DNA of 64,000 nt from Verrucosispora sp. WMMD573 (GCF_027497175.1 NZ_CP114901.1:2852001-2916000); one strand, 5' to 3'; counted from the stretch's first letter, positions 48,201 to 55,129 are shown. Numbers and translations: made by a program. Notes: a model not told the origin generated them from the sequence alone.

Positions 48201-49210
48201 CGGCGAAGAAGACGGGTAACGGCCCGCAGAAGGAAGCCCAGGCCAAGTCCAACCCGAAGGGCTCGTCGGCGGCGTCCGGCGGCGCCGGCGGCAAGGGCGG
48301 CGGCGGTAGCGGTGGCGGTGGCAAGGGCGACTCAAAGCCGGGCGGTTCCTCCGGTGCCTCCAACCGCAGTAACGGCGGCTCCAGCGGCAACAATGGCGGT
48401 TCGTCGGGTGGTGGATCCTGTGAGCGCCCCGGCAACAGCTTCGTGCCGGGCACCAGGGTGCTCATGGCCGACGGCTCAACCAAGGCGATCGAGGACGTCG
48501 AGCCCGGCGACAAGGTGGTGGTCACCGATCCGGAGACCGGCCGTACCGAGGTGGACACGGTTACCGCCACGATCACCGGCGACGGCGTCAAGGACCTGGT
48601 GAAGGTCGTCATCGACACCGACGGCGATCACGGCAGCGAGACCGCCGAGGTCACCGCCACCGACGGTCACCCGTTCTGGGTACCCGAACTGGGCGAGTGG
48701 ATCGACGCCACCGACCTCCAGCCCGGCCAGTGGCTTCGAACCAGCGCCGGCACCTACGTCCAGATCACCGCGATCGACCGCTGGAGCGTCCCCCGCGCCA
48801 CCGTCCACAACCTAACCGTCGCCAACACCCACACGTACCATGTGGTAGCGGACAGAACTTCGATCCTCGTCCATAACTGTGGGGGTTCGCTTGCGGGGCA
48901 TTCTGACGATTGCCAGTGCGACAAAGCCCCTCGCTTTGAGGTGGATGGGGACGGGGTCACGGTTGATCGGCAGAAGACCGACTACGACGAGCCCAACCAA
49001 CGTCGGCGCGATGGTGTCGAAAAGAAGGTCGACAGCATTCAGGAAGGTGCCGAGTTCTTTGCGCAAGTATATGAGAACACCGGAGCTCCGCCAGTGGCCG
49101 ATGTGGCCGTCGGGGACGCTGTCGGAAATATCGGTATCGTATTGTACGCAATTGGTTTGGGGGTAAAGCGCATCCTTCAGGGTGGCTACAAGGGAAAGCA
49201 TCGAAGATGA
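45293..49210 (+). CDS. RHS/YD-repeat polymorphic toxin with ricin-type lectin and Hint domains (5' truncated gene)
   Basis: An open frame of 1305 residues. Order: YD repeats (about 1-505, e.g. RYTYDGLGRVVEE, MRYEYDTRGQL); an inserted ricin-B-type lectin with CIDLSSS and CLAVQDAA (about 508-640); the RHS core end GARLYDPEVGRFLSADPV ... NPVTHSDPSG (about 770-815); Ala/Lys helices and a Gly/Ser linker; a Hint self-cleavage domain from Cys1043 (CERPGNSFVPGTRVLM) to VHN1195; and a 110-residue tip from Cys1196. The signal peptide and N-terminal shell are missing (see 44945-45292), so export and expression are doubtful although the rest is intact. The first possible start is GTG 45293. Confidence 0.85.
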   Translation: MVPNATRYTYDGLGRVVEELPLLNGTEYPSRATKYSYGLDHSTVINPAGAASYRLYTDGLGRTTRVDTFRDAARTDFTSMRYEYDTRGQLAEATHSANPVPWTWTYDQRGRLTRTTDPDTGATTMTYDHRDRPLTSTNARGITVWNGYDELSRPTQQRLGGSGGELLAEYTYDTVAGGKGLPATSTRYTDGLPYTQSVGGYTEDYQPTSTTLTLPESIATTWGLNRDYRYDHTYTDTGLTESATLPAVGSLPSEKLLVRYTRDGLPLSVSGKDWYGSETVYSPYGQVLRSTLGAHPYRVWTMASYDDASGALTRQQVFREIEGNHLVSNRGYWYDAAGNVTAIREYAAGIAERQCFTYDPLGQLRNAWTSQDQASCSAGPGTATAPNAAAGVDGTGYWQEYEYDLLGNRTKLVERDLTGRTSTGPIETTYGYGYGTEEGDQPRTLDAVTKTYTTPQGAAIVSEAKRLYELTGETKSVTSTRNGDQQELSWTYDGQVERITGSGTKGRTAYLGLASKCIDLSSSLAEPNRPIQLYTCNATIAQKWAFVPAPEQTNANLGTLSIFDSWCAQPAGTTAGSALRLQRCDGTAAQQLERLSTGQLKHPTSGLCLAVQDAAIADSTPIVLAACAGGAPEQLWEAQDETRHIYGPGGTRLLKIQGQQATLDLGEAQVSVQSGGMLLNTQRSYATPGGMVTRYAYGTSTGSNLVAVASDHQGSPSAEVALANGMQIRIRKQDPFGNQRIADTPANLQTNRGFLGAVRDDTSGFVPLGARLYDPEVGRFLSADPVLDLTDPVQNNGFTYAHNNPVTHSDPSGLSVALTASETAAALAGAGLSSAMIAQAQANMGRSLISVILDSAWYILKEFIGINDALNCFGGDMWACGSLILNAIPWTKVAKIPAVIRAVNRTINAIQAWQAAKRAAEAVLAAARAAEAAALQAKKLAIERAKKAAQAAKKKAADKVNSTSNKATQSAKKTGNGPQKEAQAKSNPKGSSAASGGAGGKGGGGSGGGGKGDSKPGGSSGASNRSNGGSSGNNGGSSGGGSCERPGNSFVPGTRVLMADGSTKAIEDVEPGDKVVVTDPETGRTEVDTVTATITGDGVKDLVKVVIDTDGDHGSETAEVTATDGHPFWVPELGEWIDATDLQPGQWLRTSAGTYVQITAIDRWSVPRATVHNLTVANTHTYHVVADRTSILVHNCGGSLAGHSDDCQCDKAPRFEVDGDGVTVDRQKTDYDEPNQRRRDGVEKKVDSIQEGAEFFAQVYENTGAPPVADVAVGDAVGNIGIVLYAIGLGVKRILQGGYKGKHRR

Positions 49211-49686
49211 GTGACGTTTTTGGTCCCAGGTCGCTGATGGCGCAATTTATGATGGCCACGATCCTTCGTGACAATGAGTCCCGGGATAGGGTCAAAGCGA
49301 AGTTGGTATCGACGGGCTGGCGGGACGCGGATGGCTTGGTTGACGGCGCGCTGGCTGTGGCGCTAGCTGGGCATTTCGCGACTCCCCCGAAGTTGTCTGA
49401 CGTTAAGAAGCTGTCCCGAAAAATTGTCAAAAAGTTCCCGGATCCTCGAATGAAAGAAGGGGAGGTGGAGCTAGTCGTTCGTTCCGCGCTGGGGGAAAGC
49501 GCAGACTTGTCCGCCATTCCAAGTGGAAGGGTGGAAGGACTTAAGATGCTTATTTTTGCCGGAATGGCAAGCGTGAGAGGTCTTTCGAAAGTTGAGGTAA
49601 GCCAGCTCCTAATCGAGGCTGAACGATGGGCCTCGGAGCGTGGATACCGGCCGACGCTGATGACGGAGTCGCAGACGGACAGGTAA
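49207..49686 (+). CDS. Candidate immunity protein to the RHS tip
   Basis: A 159-residue cytoplasmic protein without signal or membrane segment, Lys/Glu-rich and helical (VKKLSRKIVKKF, EVSQLLIEAERWASERG). The ATG lies within the RHS stop (ATGA), so it is translated with the toxin tip. Its base composition is visibly less GC-rich than flanking genes, as is the tip coding region from about 48890. Position and coupling are those of polymorphic-toxin immunity genes; no family was recognised. Confidence 0.65.
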   Translation: MSDVFGPRSLMAQFMMATILRDNESRDRVKAKLVSTGWRDADGLVDGALAVALAGHFATPPKLSDVKKLSRKIVKKFPDPRMKEGEVELVVRSALGESADLSAIPSGRVEGLKMLIFAGMASVRGLSKVEVSQLLIEAERWASERGYRPTLMTESQTDR

Positions 49687-49732
49687 TCCTGATGGCCGCC
49701 CGGTGCGGGTGCCTGCTCCTAATTGTGAAGGA

Positions 49733-49790
49733 CGGATTGGCTGACACGCCGGCCAATCTCCAGACCAACAGGGCTCCTCGGAGTGGTCCG
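49733..49790 (+). repeat. Duplicated scrap of RHS core
   Basis: This ~58-bp stretch matches the RHS core at about 47509-47568 (shared 21-base run CCGGCCAATCTCCAGACCAA plus C), with scattered differences and one deletion. It encodes ADTPANLQTNR as in the intact gene. It lies just downstream of the immunity gene. Confidence 0.85.
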
Positions 49791-50102
49791 GTGCTCGTCG
49801 CCAACGCCACGGAGCCGTTGCCGGCCCTGACCGGCCGGATCTGCGTTGCGGGCATCCTCGCTGGGGCGATGGTGCCACTGCCGTTGCTGCTGCGTTTGCT
49901 GACCGGTTGGCCTCCGCAACGTGTAGCGGTAATCGTTGTGCCGATCGTCGCGGTGGTCGTGATGTTTGGCGGCATCCCGTGGGCCATCCGCTACGCCGTA
50001 CGCCGGGTGCCGAGGCGAGGCTCCTCATCGGCAGGCACACCGCCGTGGACACCACCCGACCCACCGTGGCCGCAAACCAATGACGAGCCACGCACCGCCT
50101 GA
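49791..50102 (+). CDS. Small membrane protein (hypothetical)
   Basis: About 103 residues from GTG 49791, which has GGAG at good spacing inside the duplicated RHS scrap. Two hydrophobic segments (ICVAGILAGAMVPLPLLL and VAVIVVPIVAVVVMFGGIPWAI) are followed by a basic then Pro/Trp-rich tail. The frame opens earlier (ATG 49626 or 49692) through RHS-derived sequence, so the true start is uncertain. No family recognised. Confidence 0.45.
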   Translation: MLVANATEPLPALTGRICVAGILAGAMVPLPLLLRLLTGWPPQRVAVIVVPIVAVVVMFGGIPWAIRYAVRRVPRRGSSSAGTPPWTPPDPPWPQTNDEPRTA

Positions 50103-50104
50103 TC

Positions 50105-50200
50105 GGGTGGTGCCCAACGGCCAGGCAGGTGCCCGGGTGGTCGCCGGGGCGGGGCAGCGTCGCCAGCGGGTGTCGAAGGTGGCGGCGGGGCATGTGGGGG
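50105..50200 (-). pseudogene. Deletion scar of a second copy of the 51.0-51.5 kb cassette
   Basis: Read on the minus strand, 50160-50200 matches the DivIVA-like gene (coding TFDTRWR) and 50125-50160 matches the 3' part of the 86-residue gene (coding DHPGTC). The two are fused by an internal deletion. Both matches are near identical to the intact cassette about 0.7-1 kb away. Confidence 0.7.
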
Positions 50201-50210
50201 CGTCGGAATG

Positions 50211-50234
50211 GTACCGCGTGGTACGGTGCGGTAC
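50211..50234 (+). promoter_or_regulatory. Phased GTAC repeats: putative toxin-antitoxin operator
   Basis: GTAC occurs at 50211, 50221 and 50231, exactly 10 bp apart, ending at the antitoxin ATG. GTACC/GGTAC (50211-50215 / 50220-50224) also forms an inverted repeat. One-helical-turn spacing suggests cooperative binding of the antitoxin on one DNA face. Confidence 0.55.
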
Positions 50235-50534
50235 ATGGCGAAGATTACGCTGCGGGAGTTTCGCGATGGCGTGGGTCGGGTGCTGGAGGGGATCGAGCGC
50301 ACCGGTGATCCGGTGATCATCACCAAGTACGAGCGACCCGTGGCTGTCCTGATCGGCATCGACGAGTGGGAGGAGATCGAGGCGTTCCGGGACCGCCGGG
50401 ATTCGGCGGTGATCGCTCGTTCCCGTGCCGAGGGTCAGTTCGTGCCGCTGTCGGCGGCTCTGGAGTCGCTAGGGGTCGATCCTCGCGAGGTGGAGGCGCT
50501 GCTGGCTGACCGGCCCGGCGGTGCGGCGGCGTGA
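50235..50534 (+). CDS. Type II antitoxin, Phd/YefM family
   Basis: A 99-residue protein with the Phd/YefM N-terminal DNA-binding/dimerisation fold (MAKITLREFRDGVGRVLEG, DPVIITKYERPVAVLIGIDEW) and a C-terminal segment that should wrap the toxin. No Shine-Dalgarno precedes ATG 50235 and the operator repeats abut it, so a leaderless transcript is possible. The stop overlaps the toxin start (GTGA). Confidence 0.85.
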   Translation: MAKITLREFRDGVGRVLEGIERTGDPVIITKYERPVAVLIGIDEWEEIEAFRDRRDSAVIARSRAEGQFVPLSAALESLGVDPREVEALLADRPGGAAA

Positions 50535-50773
50535 AGGTTCAGATCGACCGGAACGTGCTGGTCTGGCTGCACAAGCAACCTCGCCACGTTTTTCTGACCG
50601 TCCTGAGTGCGATCCTCGGCTTGGTCGCCGATCCTTCGCCGCAGAACTCAACCGAGATGCGCGATGGATCTGGGCGTCGTCTGCGCGTCGGCGACTACCG
50701 GGTCCTCTACCGGCTCGACGACGACGAACTCACCATCCACGATGTCGGGCATCGCAAGGACGTTTACTCGTAG
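50531..50773 (+). CDS. Type II toxin, RelE/ParE family
   Basis: An 80-residue protein ending with the family pattern RVGDYRVLYRLDDDELTIHDVGHRKDVY, in which basic residues and the terminal Tyr resemble RelE mRNA-interferase positions. Co-translated with the Phd-type antitoxin by a GTGA overlap. It converges with and overlaps the cassette gene on the minus strand by 10 bp. Confidence 0.85.
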   Translation: MKVQIDRNVLVWLHKQPRHVFLTVLSAILGLVADPSPQNSTEMRDGSGRRLRVGDYRVLYRLDDDELTIHDVGHRKDVYS

Positions 50774-51024
50774 GCCGTCGGAGCTGGCGCGCAGGTGCCC
50801 GGGTGGTCGTTGGGGCGGGGGCAGCGTCCGGGGCCGTCGAGTGGGGTGTCGCACCAGACTCGGGTACGCCGGCTTTGGTGGTCTTCCTCGCTGAGGGTGG
50901 TTTCGCCGAAGTCGATGACCGTCAGGTGGCCGAGGGAATCTCGGAGGGCCACGGCGAGTGCGGTCGCCTCGTCGGAGCGGATCAGTGTGGTGGGTAGGTG
51001 GATGACCCACCGAGGCGGGTTCAT
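50764..51024 (-). CDS. 86-residue hypothetical protein, third gene of a coupled cassette
   Basis: Starts MNPPRWVIHLPTTLIRSDEA and ends with a Cys/His pattern (WCDTPLDGPGRC, NDHPGTC), possibly a metal site. The ATG lies in the stop of the DivIVA-like gene (ATGA). No function recognised. A partial copy of its 3' end is found at about 50125-50160. Confidence 0.65.
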   Translation of the reverse strand: MNPPRWVIHLPTTLIRSDEATALAVALRDSLGHLTVIDFGETTLSEEDHQSRRTRVWCDTPLDGPGRCPRPNDHPGTCAPAPTAYE

Positions 51025-51266
51025 CGGGAGTCGCGACTGTGGTGGCGGTGGGCGGCCTGGCGGGACTGCCATTGGCGCAGCGCCTGGCGGATGCGTTCGG
51101 CTTCGGTGTTGGCGGTGGTCAGTTCGCGGTGTAGGCGTTCCAGCTCGTCGGCGAGCCGGTTGAGGTAGGCGTACACCTGGGTTGGGTCGAGGCCGCGCCA
51201 ACGGGTGTCGAAGGTGGTAGCGCGGGCGTGCTGGGGAAGTGGGCGCTCCCCGGACAGGTAGATCAT
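51021..51266 (-). CDS. Small DivIVA-domain protein, second gene of the cassette
   Basis: An 81-residue protein with TTFDTRWRGLDPTQVYAYLN, the DivIVA N-terminal motif, followed by a coiled coil (ADELERLHRELTTANTEAER). Far shorter than polar DivIVA/Wag31. It is coupled by ATGA to genes on both sides. A membrane or septum adaptor role is speculative. Confidence 0.72.
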   Translation of the reverse strand: MIYLSGERPLPQHARATTFDTRWRGLDPTQVYAYLNRLADELERLHRELTTANTEAERIRQALRQWQSRQAAHRHHSRDSR

Positions 51267-51517
51267 GGGCGGGAGGCTTCCTGCTCGGCGAGCATCGTCT
51301 GGATTTCCTGATCGGTGAGGCCGCGCATGGTGAGGATGCGGCGGCCCCAGCGGTGCAGGCGGCAGGGGTGGGTTGCCCGGTCGTTGCGGCAGCGTTGGCC
51401 GTCGGGCCATTGTTCTGCGGCGTGCACGCTTATCGCCCGGAGCGCGAATGTGACATCTTCGGCGGTGATGTAGGGAGGCAGCGGAATCTCGCCGAAGGCT
51501 TCGTCGATCGAATCCAT
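51263..51517 (-). CDS. 84-residue hypothetical protein, first gene of the cassette
   Basis: Starts MDSIDEAFGEIPLPPYITAE after a strong GAGGAGG site and contains a Cys/His pair (CRNDRATHPCRLHRWG). The stop overlaps the next ATG. The family is unknown to me. Divergent from the XRE regulator across 204 bp, which likely holds both promoters. Confidence 0.68.
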   Translation of the reverse strand: MDSIDEAFGEIPLPPYITAEDVTFALRAISVHAAEQWPDGQRCRNDRATHPCRLHRWGRRILTMRGLTDQEIQTMLAEQEASRP

Positions 51518-51650
51518 GGTCCTCCTCTGTGGAATGGTCGCGGGGCCGGAGCGGATGCCGGGATGAGGTTCGTGGGAGGCGTCCGCTCCGGCCCTGACCT
51601 GCCAGGGGGATTGGCTGGTCATCCACGATGGTCATTTCACTACTGGCCTG

Positions 51651-51666
51651 GCGCAATGTTTTGCGC
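51651..51666. promoter_or_regulatory. Candidate operator between cassette and XRE gene
   Basis: GCGCAA-TGTT-TTGCGC is a perfect palindrome in the divergent intergenic region, 56 bp before the XRE start. It could be the XRE binding site. Confidence 0.4.
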
Positions 51667-51721
51667 GAGAATGCGAATCAAGGGATGAGGTGCCTTACGC
51701 GACAACAGCAGAGGAGATGAC

Positions 51722-52603
51722 GTGGACGACCCGGGAAGCACCGTCCCGCGTAGGCAACTCGGCAGGTATTTGAGAGAACTTCGCGAAAACGCGCACGTAA
51801 CTGTGGTCGCGGCCGCGAAGGAACTGGAATGGTCGACGCCGCGAATCTGGCGGTACGAAACCGGCCAGGTCCCCATGCACCCGAACGACGTGGAGGCCAT
51901 GTGCCGGGTGTACGGTGCGACCCCCGAGACCATCCAGACCATGCGGTCGCTGGCCCGGGAAACCAAGGCGCACGGCTGGTGGCACAGCTACGGCGAGGCG
52001 ATCGAGGACTGGTTCAAGCTGTACGTCGGCTTGGAGGCCGCCGCGACAAAGATCCGAAAGTACGAGGCCGACCTGGTACCCGGCCTGTTGCAGACGGTCG
52101 AGTACATGACTGAGGTCATCGCGACGAACCATCCGGATCTGTCCCAGGCCGAACAGCAGGTCAAGGTAGATGTTCGACTGCGCAGACAACGTCTGCTGGC
52201 TCGGGCGGTACCCCGCGCGCCCTACTACGACGTGATTCTCAGCGAGGCGGTGCTACGTCGGCCGCTGCGTGACCGGGCGGCGATGGCCCGGCAACTCGAC
52301 GCGCTGGTGGTGGCGGGTCGCCAGCACAACATCAAGATCCGGGTACTTCCGTTGGCCGCCGGGCTGTTCCGCTCGGCCGATACGGGCACCTTCACCATGC
52401 TCGACTTCCCCGCCGACGTGCGGGAACCGGAGCCGACCACGATCTACATGGACGGTCCGTGCGGCGCGGTCTACCTTGACAAGCCGCACGAGATCCGGAC
52501 CTACGAGGAAGTTTGGCGCTCGCTCGGCGAGCGGGCGCTCGACGTCGATGACTCCCGTGAGTTGATCACGGCAATCGCGAAGGAGATGACCCATGAGACG
52601 TGA
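51722..52603 (+). CDS. XRE-family regulator with DUF5753 (HTH_31)
   Basis: A 293-residue protein. The N-terminal helix-turn-helix (RYLRELRENAHVTVVAAAKEL, RIWRYETGQVPMHPNDVEAM) is followed by the DUF5753 domain (YEADLVPGLLQTVEYM, RLRRQRLLAR, IRVLPLAAGLFRSADTGTFTMLDF). In actinobacteria this type pairs with a DUF397 partner, as here, in many copies per genome; some pairs control morphology or secondary metabolism. GTG start; the 3' end overlaps DUF397 by 11 bp. Confidence 0.92.
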   Translation: MDDPGSTVPRRQLGRYLRELRENAHVTVVAAAKELEWSTPRIWRYETGQVPMHPNDVEAMCRVYGATPETIQTMRSLARETKAHGWWHSYGEAIEDWFKLYVGLEAAATKIRKYEADLVPGLLQTVEYMTEVIATNHPDLSQAEQQVKVDVRLRRQRLLARAVPRAPYYDVILSEAVLRRPLRDRAAMARQLDALVVAGRQHNIKIRVLPLAAGLFRSADTGTFTMLDFPADVREPEPTTIYMDGPCGAVYLDKPHEIRTYEEVWRSLGERALDVDDSRELITAIAKEMTHET

Positions 52604-52787
52604 CGGAGCGTGGCGCACGTCGTCCCGGTCCGGCAGCGGTGAATGCGTCGAGGTGGCCGGCTTTGTCGACGCGGTCGGCGTACGCGACAGCAAGGACCGG
52701 CAGGGCGCGGAGCTGAGCTTCGCCGCGACAAGCTGGACCCGGTTCGTCGCCGCCACCCGCGCAGGCCGCTTCGCCCCCCGCACCTGA
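52593..52787 (+). CDS. DUF397 protein
   Basis: A 64-residue protein with the family pattern WRTSSRSGSGECVEVA, VGVRDSKDRQGAELSF and SWTRFVAATRAGRF. It is the usual small partner of DUF5753 regulators (BldB/WhiJ-type system) and overlaps the regulator gene. Likely an antagonist or co-factor of the regulator. Confidence 0.92.
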   Translation: MRRDGAWRTSSRSGSGECVEVAGFVDAVGVRDSKDRQGAELSFAATSWTRFVAATRAGRFAPRT

Positions 52788-52801
52788 ACCTGGCATGACC
52801 C

Positions 52802-52835
52802 GCCCGGTGCCGACCGAACCCGGTCGGCACCGGGC
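52802..52835 (+). terminator. Terminator after XRE-DUF397
   Basis: A perfect 15-bp stem GCCCGGTGCCGACCG (52802-52816) / CGGTCGGCACCGGGC (52821-52835) with loop AACC lies 14 bases after the DUF397 stop. The remaining 250 bp up to the IS110 gene shows no gene. Confidence 0.8.
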
Positions 52836-53085
52836 CGTGTCTTCGCGGTGCCGGGCCGGTCGGAGCATGATCAGGAAACCGGTTCGGTGGAATTGTGGTC
52901 TCCACGGCGCCGGGAGGCTGCCGGATGGCCGCAACGGTGTCGATCACAACCTGAATCGGGCTATGCGCGGTGCCAAGGCGGGACATGGATGTGAGATCTG
53001 ACCGGTAAATGACCTGTACCGCGGCGGGTTTGGGGCGTGCGGGACTGGCCTTGTGTCGATTGGCTGGGGTTGGGGTGGGTGTGGG

Positions 53086-54396
53086 TCAGGTGGTTGGTTG
53101 CAGGGTGATGGTGTGGCCGAGGGCTTCGAGTTGCCGGATCAGGCTGTTGATCTTGCGGGTGGTGTTGACGCGGCGGTCGTGGTAGTCCGCGCCGAGGTCG
53201 TGGAAACGGGTGGTGGGGTTGGCCAGCAGGTGCCAGATGGTCACGAGTATGGATCGGGCGACGGCGACGAGGGCTTTGCCTTTGCCTCGGCGTTTGACCA
53301 CGCGTCGGTAGCGTTCGGACAGGAACGTTGTCTTGCCGCGGGCGGCGCTGGCGGCGGCGATACCGAGTGCGCCTTTGAGGTAGGGGTTGCCTTTGCCGGT
53401 CTTGCCCGGGGTGTGGGTGGTGCCGGACTGGATGGTGCGTGGGCATAGTTTCGCCCAGGACACCAGGTGTCCGGCGGTGGGGAACCGTGTCATGTCCAGG
53501 CCGATCTCGGCGATGATCAGTTGTGCGGACTCGGTGCTGATTCCCGGGATCTCGGCCAGCCGTGTGCGGGCGTCTGGCCGCGGGATGTCCCCGTCGGGGG
53601 AGGGTGGATCGATGTCGTCGAGCAACTGCCCGATCCGTGTGGTGAGCTTCGCGATCTCGGCGTCGAGGCGGTCGATCTGGTCGAGCAGGATCCGGGCCAG
53701 CTCACCGTGATGGGCGTCGAACCGGCCGGTGAGTGCCTCGATCAGGGCGGTGTGTTTGCCGCGCATCCGGCCACGGGCCAGGCCGGCGAGGGCCTGCGGA
53801 TCACGTTGGCCGGCGATCAACGCCTCGACCATGTCCCGCGTCGAGACCGTCTTCAGGGTCGACGCCACCGACGAGACCTTGATCAGGGCATCTTCGAGGA
53901 GTTTCTCCAACCTCGACCAGTAACGGGTGCGGTCCCGGACCAGATCCACCCGCATCCGGGTGTAATCGCGTAACACCCGCACCGGCGCCGGGGGCACGAA
54001 CGACGGCCGTAACAGGCCCTTCTCGGTGAGTTTGGCCAACCACACCGCGTCCAGCTTGTCGGTCTTCGCCCGCCCGGGCACGTTCTTGACGTCACGGGCG
54101 TTGACCAGTTGCACATCCAACCCGGCAGCTTCGAACAGGTAAAACCAGATCCGCCAGTAGTCCGACGTGCTCTCCACAGTGACCTTCTCCACCCCCGCCG
54201 CCACCAGATTCCCCGCAAGGTCACTGACCGCCTTCGTGGTCGCCGCCACCTGCCACACCCGGCTGACACGCCGCCCGCTCGGACCAGACCCGCGGGTGCA
54301 CACCATCCCCGACTCCTTGGCCACGTCGACCGCGCACACCCGCGCCAGGACCTGCTCAGACTCCGCGTCCGCAATCTCCTCGGGCACTCCACGCAT
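53086..54396 (-). mobile_element. IS110-family transposase
   Basis: A protein of about 436 residues. The N-terminal RuvC-like DEDD domain has VCAVDVAKESGMV, KVTVESTSDYW and KTDKLDAVWLAKL; a helical middle (residues ~200-290) follows; the C-terminal Transposase_20 domain has IPGISTESAQLIIAEIG and TAGHLVSWAKLCP with the catalytic Ser. The frame is undamaged. Start at ATG 54396 (GTG at 54402/54408 possible). IS110 elements lack terminal inverted repeats, so the ends are not defined here. Confidence 0.9.
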
Positions 54397-54632
54397 CCTC
54401 ACCCACACCCCCTCACTCACCGCGCAATCGATATGAAAGGCGGTCGCCCGGGGGCCTCGGTCGGGAACCGAAAATCTGACCGGCGTGCTCGAAGCAACAG
54501 TGCGTGACCCTTCAGGTCCGGGCCCCGGCGTCAGACTTGGACACGGCCTCAAACAGGCCAAGATCTCACGACGTCGGCGGGCGACCTACCCACCATTTTC
54601 ACGCCTGCGAGGCGTCCCGAAAGACCGGGTGA
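54397..54632 (-). ncRNA. Putative bridge-RNA region of the IS110 element
   Basis: IS110-group elements express a structured bridge RNA from the non-coding end next to the transposase. This ~235-bp stretch upstream of the transposase has no supported gene and is the expected place for it. The structure was not verified; the call rests on family knowledge and position only. Confidence 0.3.
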
Positions 54633-54673
54633 CTTGGACAGTTTCCGTTAGGCGCTAACGGAAACTGTCCAAG
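54633..54673. repeat. 19-bp-arm perfect palindrome
   Basis: CTTGGACAGTTTCCGTTAG (54633-54651) and its complement (54655-54673) are separated by only GCG. Much AT-richer than other hairpins here. It may be a terminator or a binding/recombination site between the IS110 element and dxr. Confidence 0.85.
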
Positions 54674-54826
54674 ATTTGCTGGCGAGTCCTCAGTTTGACC
54701 CGTTGACGCTGTGAAAGGTTGACGGCGTGCAGCGAGCGAGGATCGCATCTGCCTTTTTGAGGTGGTGCCGTCCGGGACTCGCGGTGGAGAGCGAGCGCTG
54801 CGTCGGGCGTGCTGCTGGAGAGCAAC

Positions 54827-54875
54827 GGACCGAGGATCGGGGTCTCGCGTGGGACCGAGGGTCGGGGTCTCGCGT
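54827..54875. repeat. 25-bp-period tandem repeat, two copies
   Basis: GGACCGAGGATCGGGGTCTC (54827-54846) plus GCGT recurs at 54852-54875 with one substitution, separated by one base. It lies in the otherwise unexplained 0.7-kb stretch between IS110 and dxr. Confidence 0.85.
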
Positions 54876-54927
54876 GGTTGTCTCGTGGTCACCGCTGGCG
54901 GCAGCCGCCGCTGGCACCACCTTCGCG

Positions 54928-55047
54928 ATGAATCGGCCCTTCGACTTCTCGGTCGACCCGGCAGACCTGCTCGACGACGAGGCACCGCAGGATGCTGACT
55001 CGACGGAAGGCCCGGTCCCGCCGGAGGCGGACCGGGAAGGGAAGTAG
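54928..55047 (+). CDS. Possible 39-residue acidic protein
   Basis: ATG 54928 opens [20 protein letters not shown] and ends DREGK at 55047. No ribosome site is visible and the sequence is low complexity and acidic. It could be real or a chance frame; a longer frame from 54727 crosses the tandem repeat. Confidence 0.25.
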   Translation: MNRPFDFSVDPADLLDDEAPQDADSTEGPVPPEADREGK

Positions 55048-55129
55048 CTTTCCTTCCTTCAGAGACGCCCTTGCGCGACCTCAGGCGCAACAAGGTGCCC
55101 TGCCTTGCGCTCAGCGGCGGTGCGTAACA

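Noticed and set aside
48419..48880. Hint domain read as an intein interrupting a host protein
   Set aside because: There is no C-extein continuing a known domain; a Hint between RHS shell and tip is the standard pre-toxin arrangement.
52795..53001. 68-codon plus-strand frame after DUF397
   Set aside because: It spans the terminator hairpin and has no ribosome site or family resemblance.
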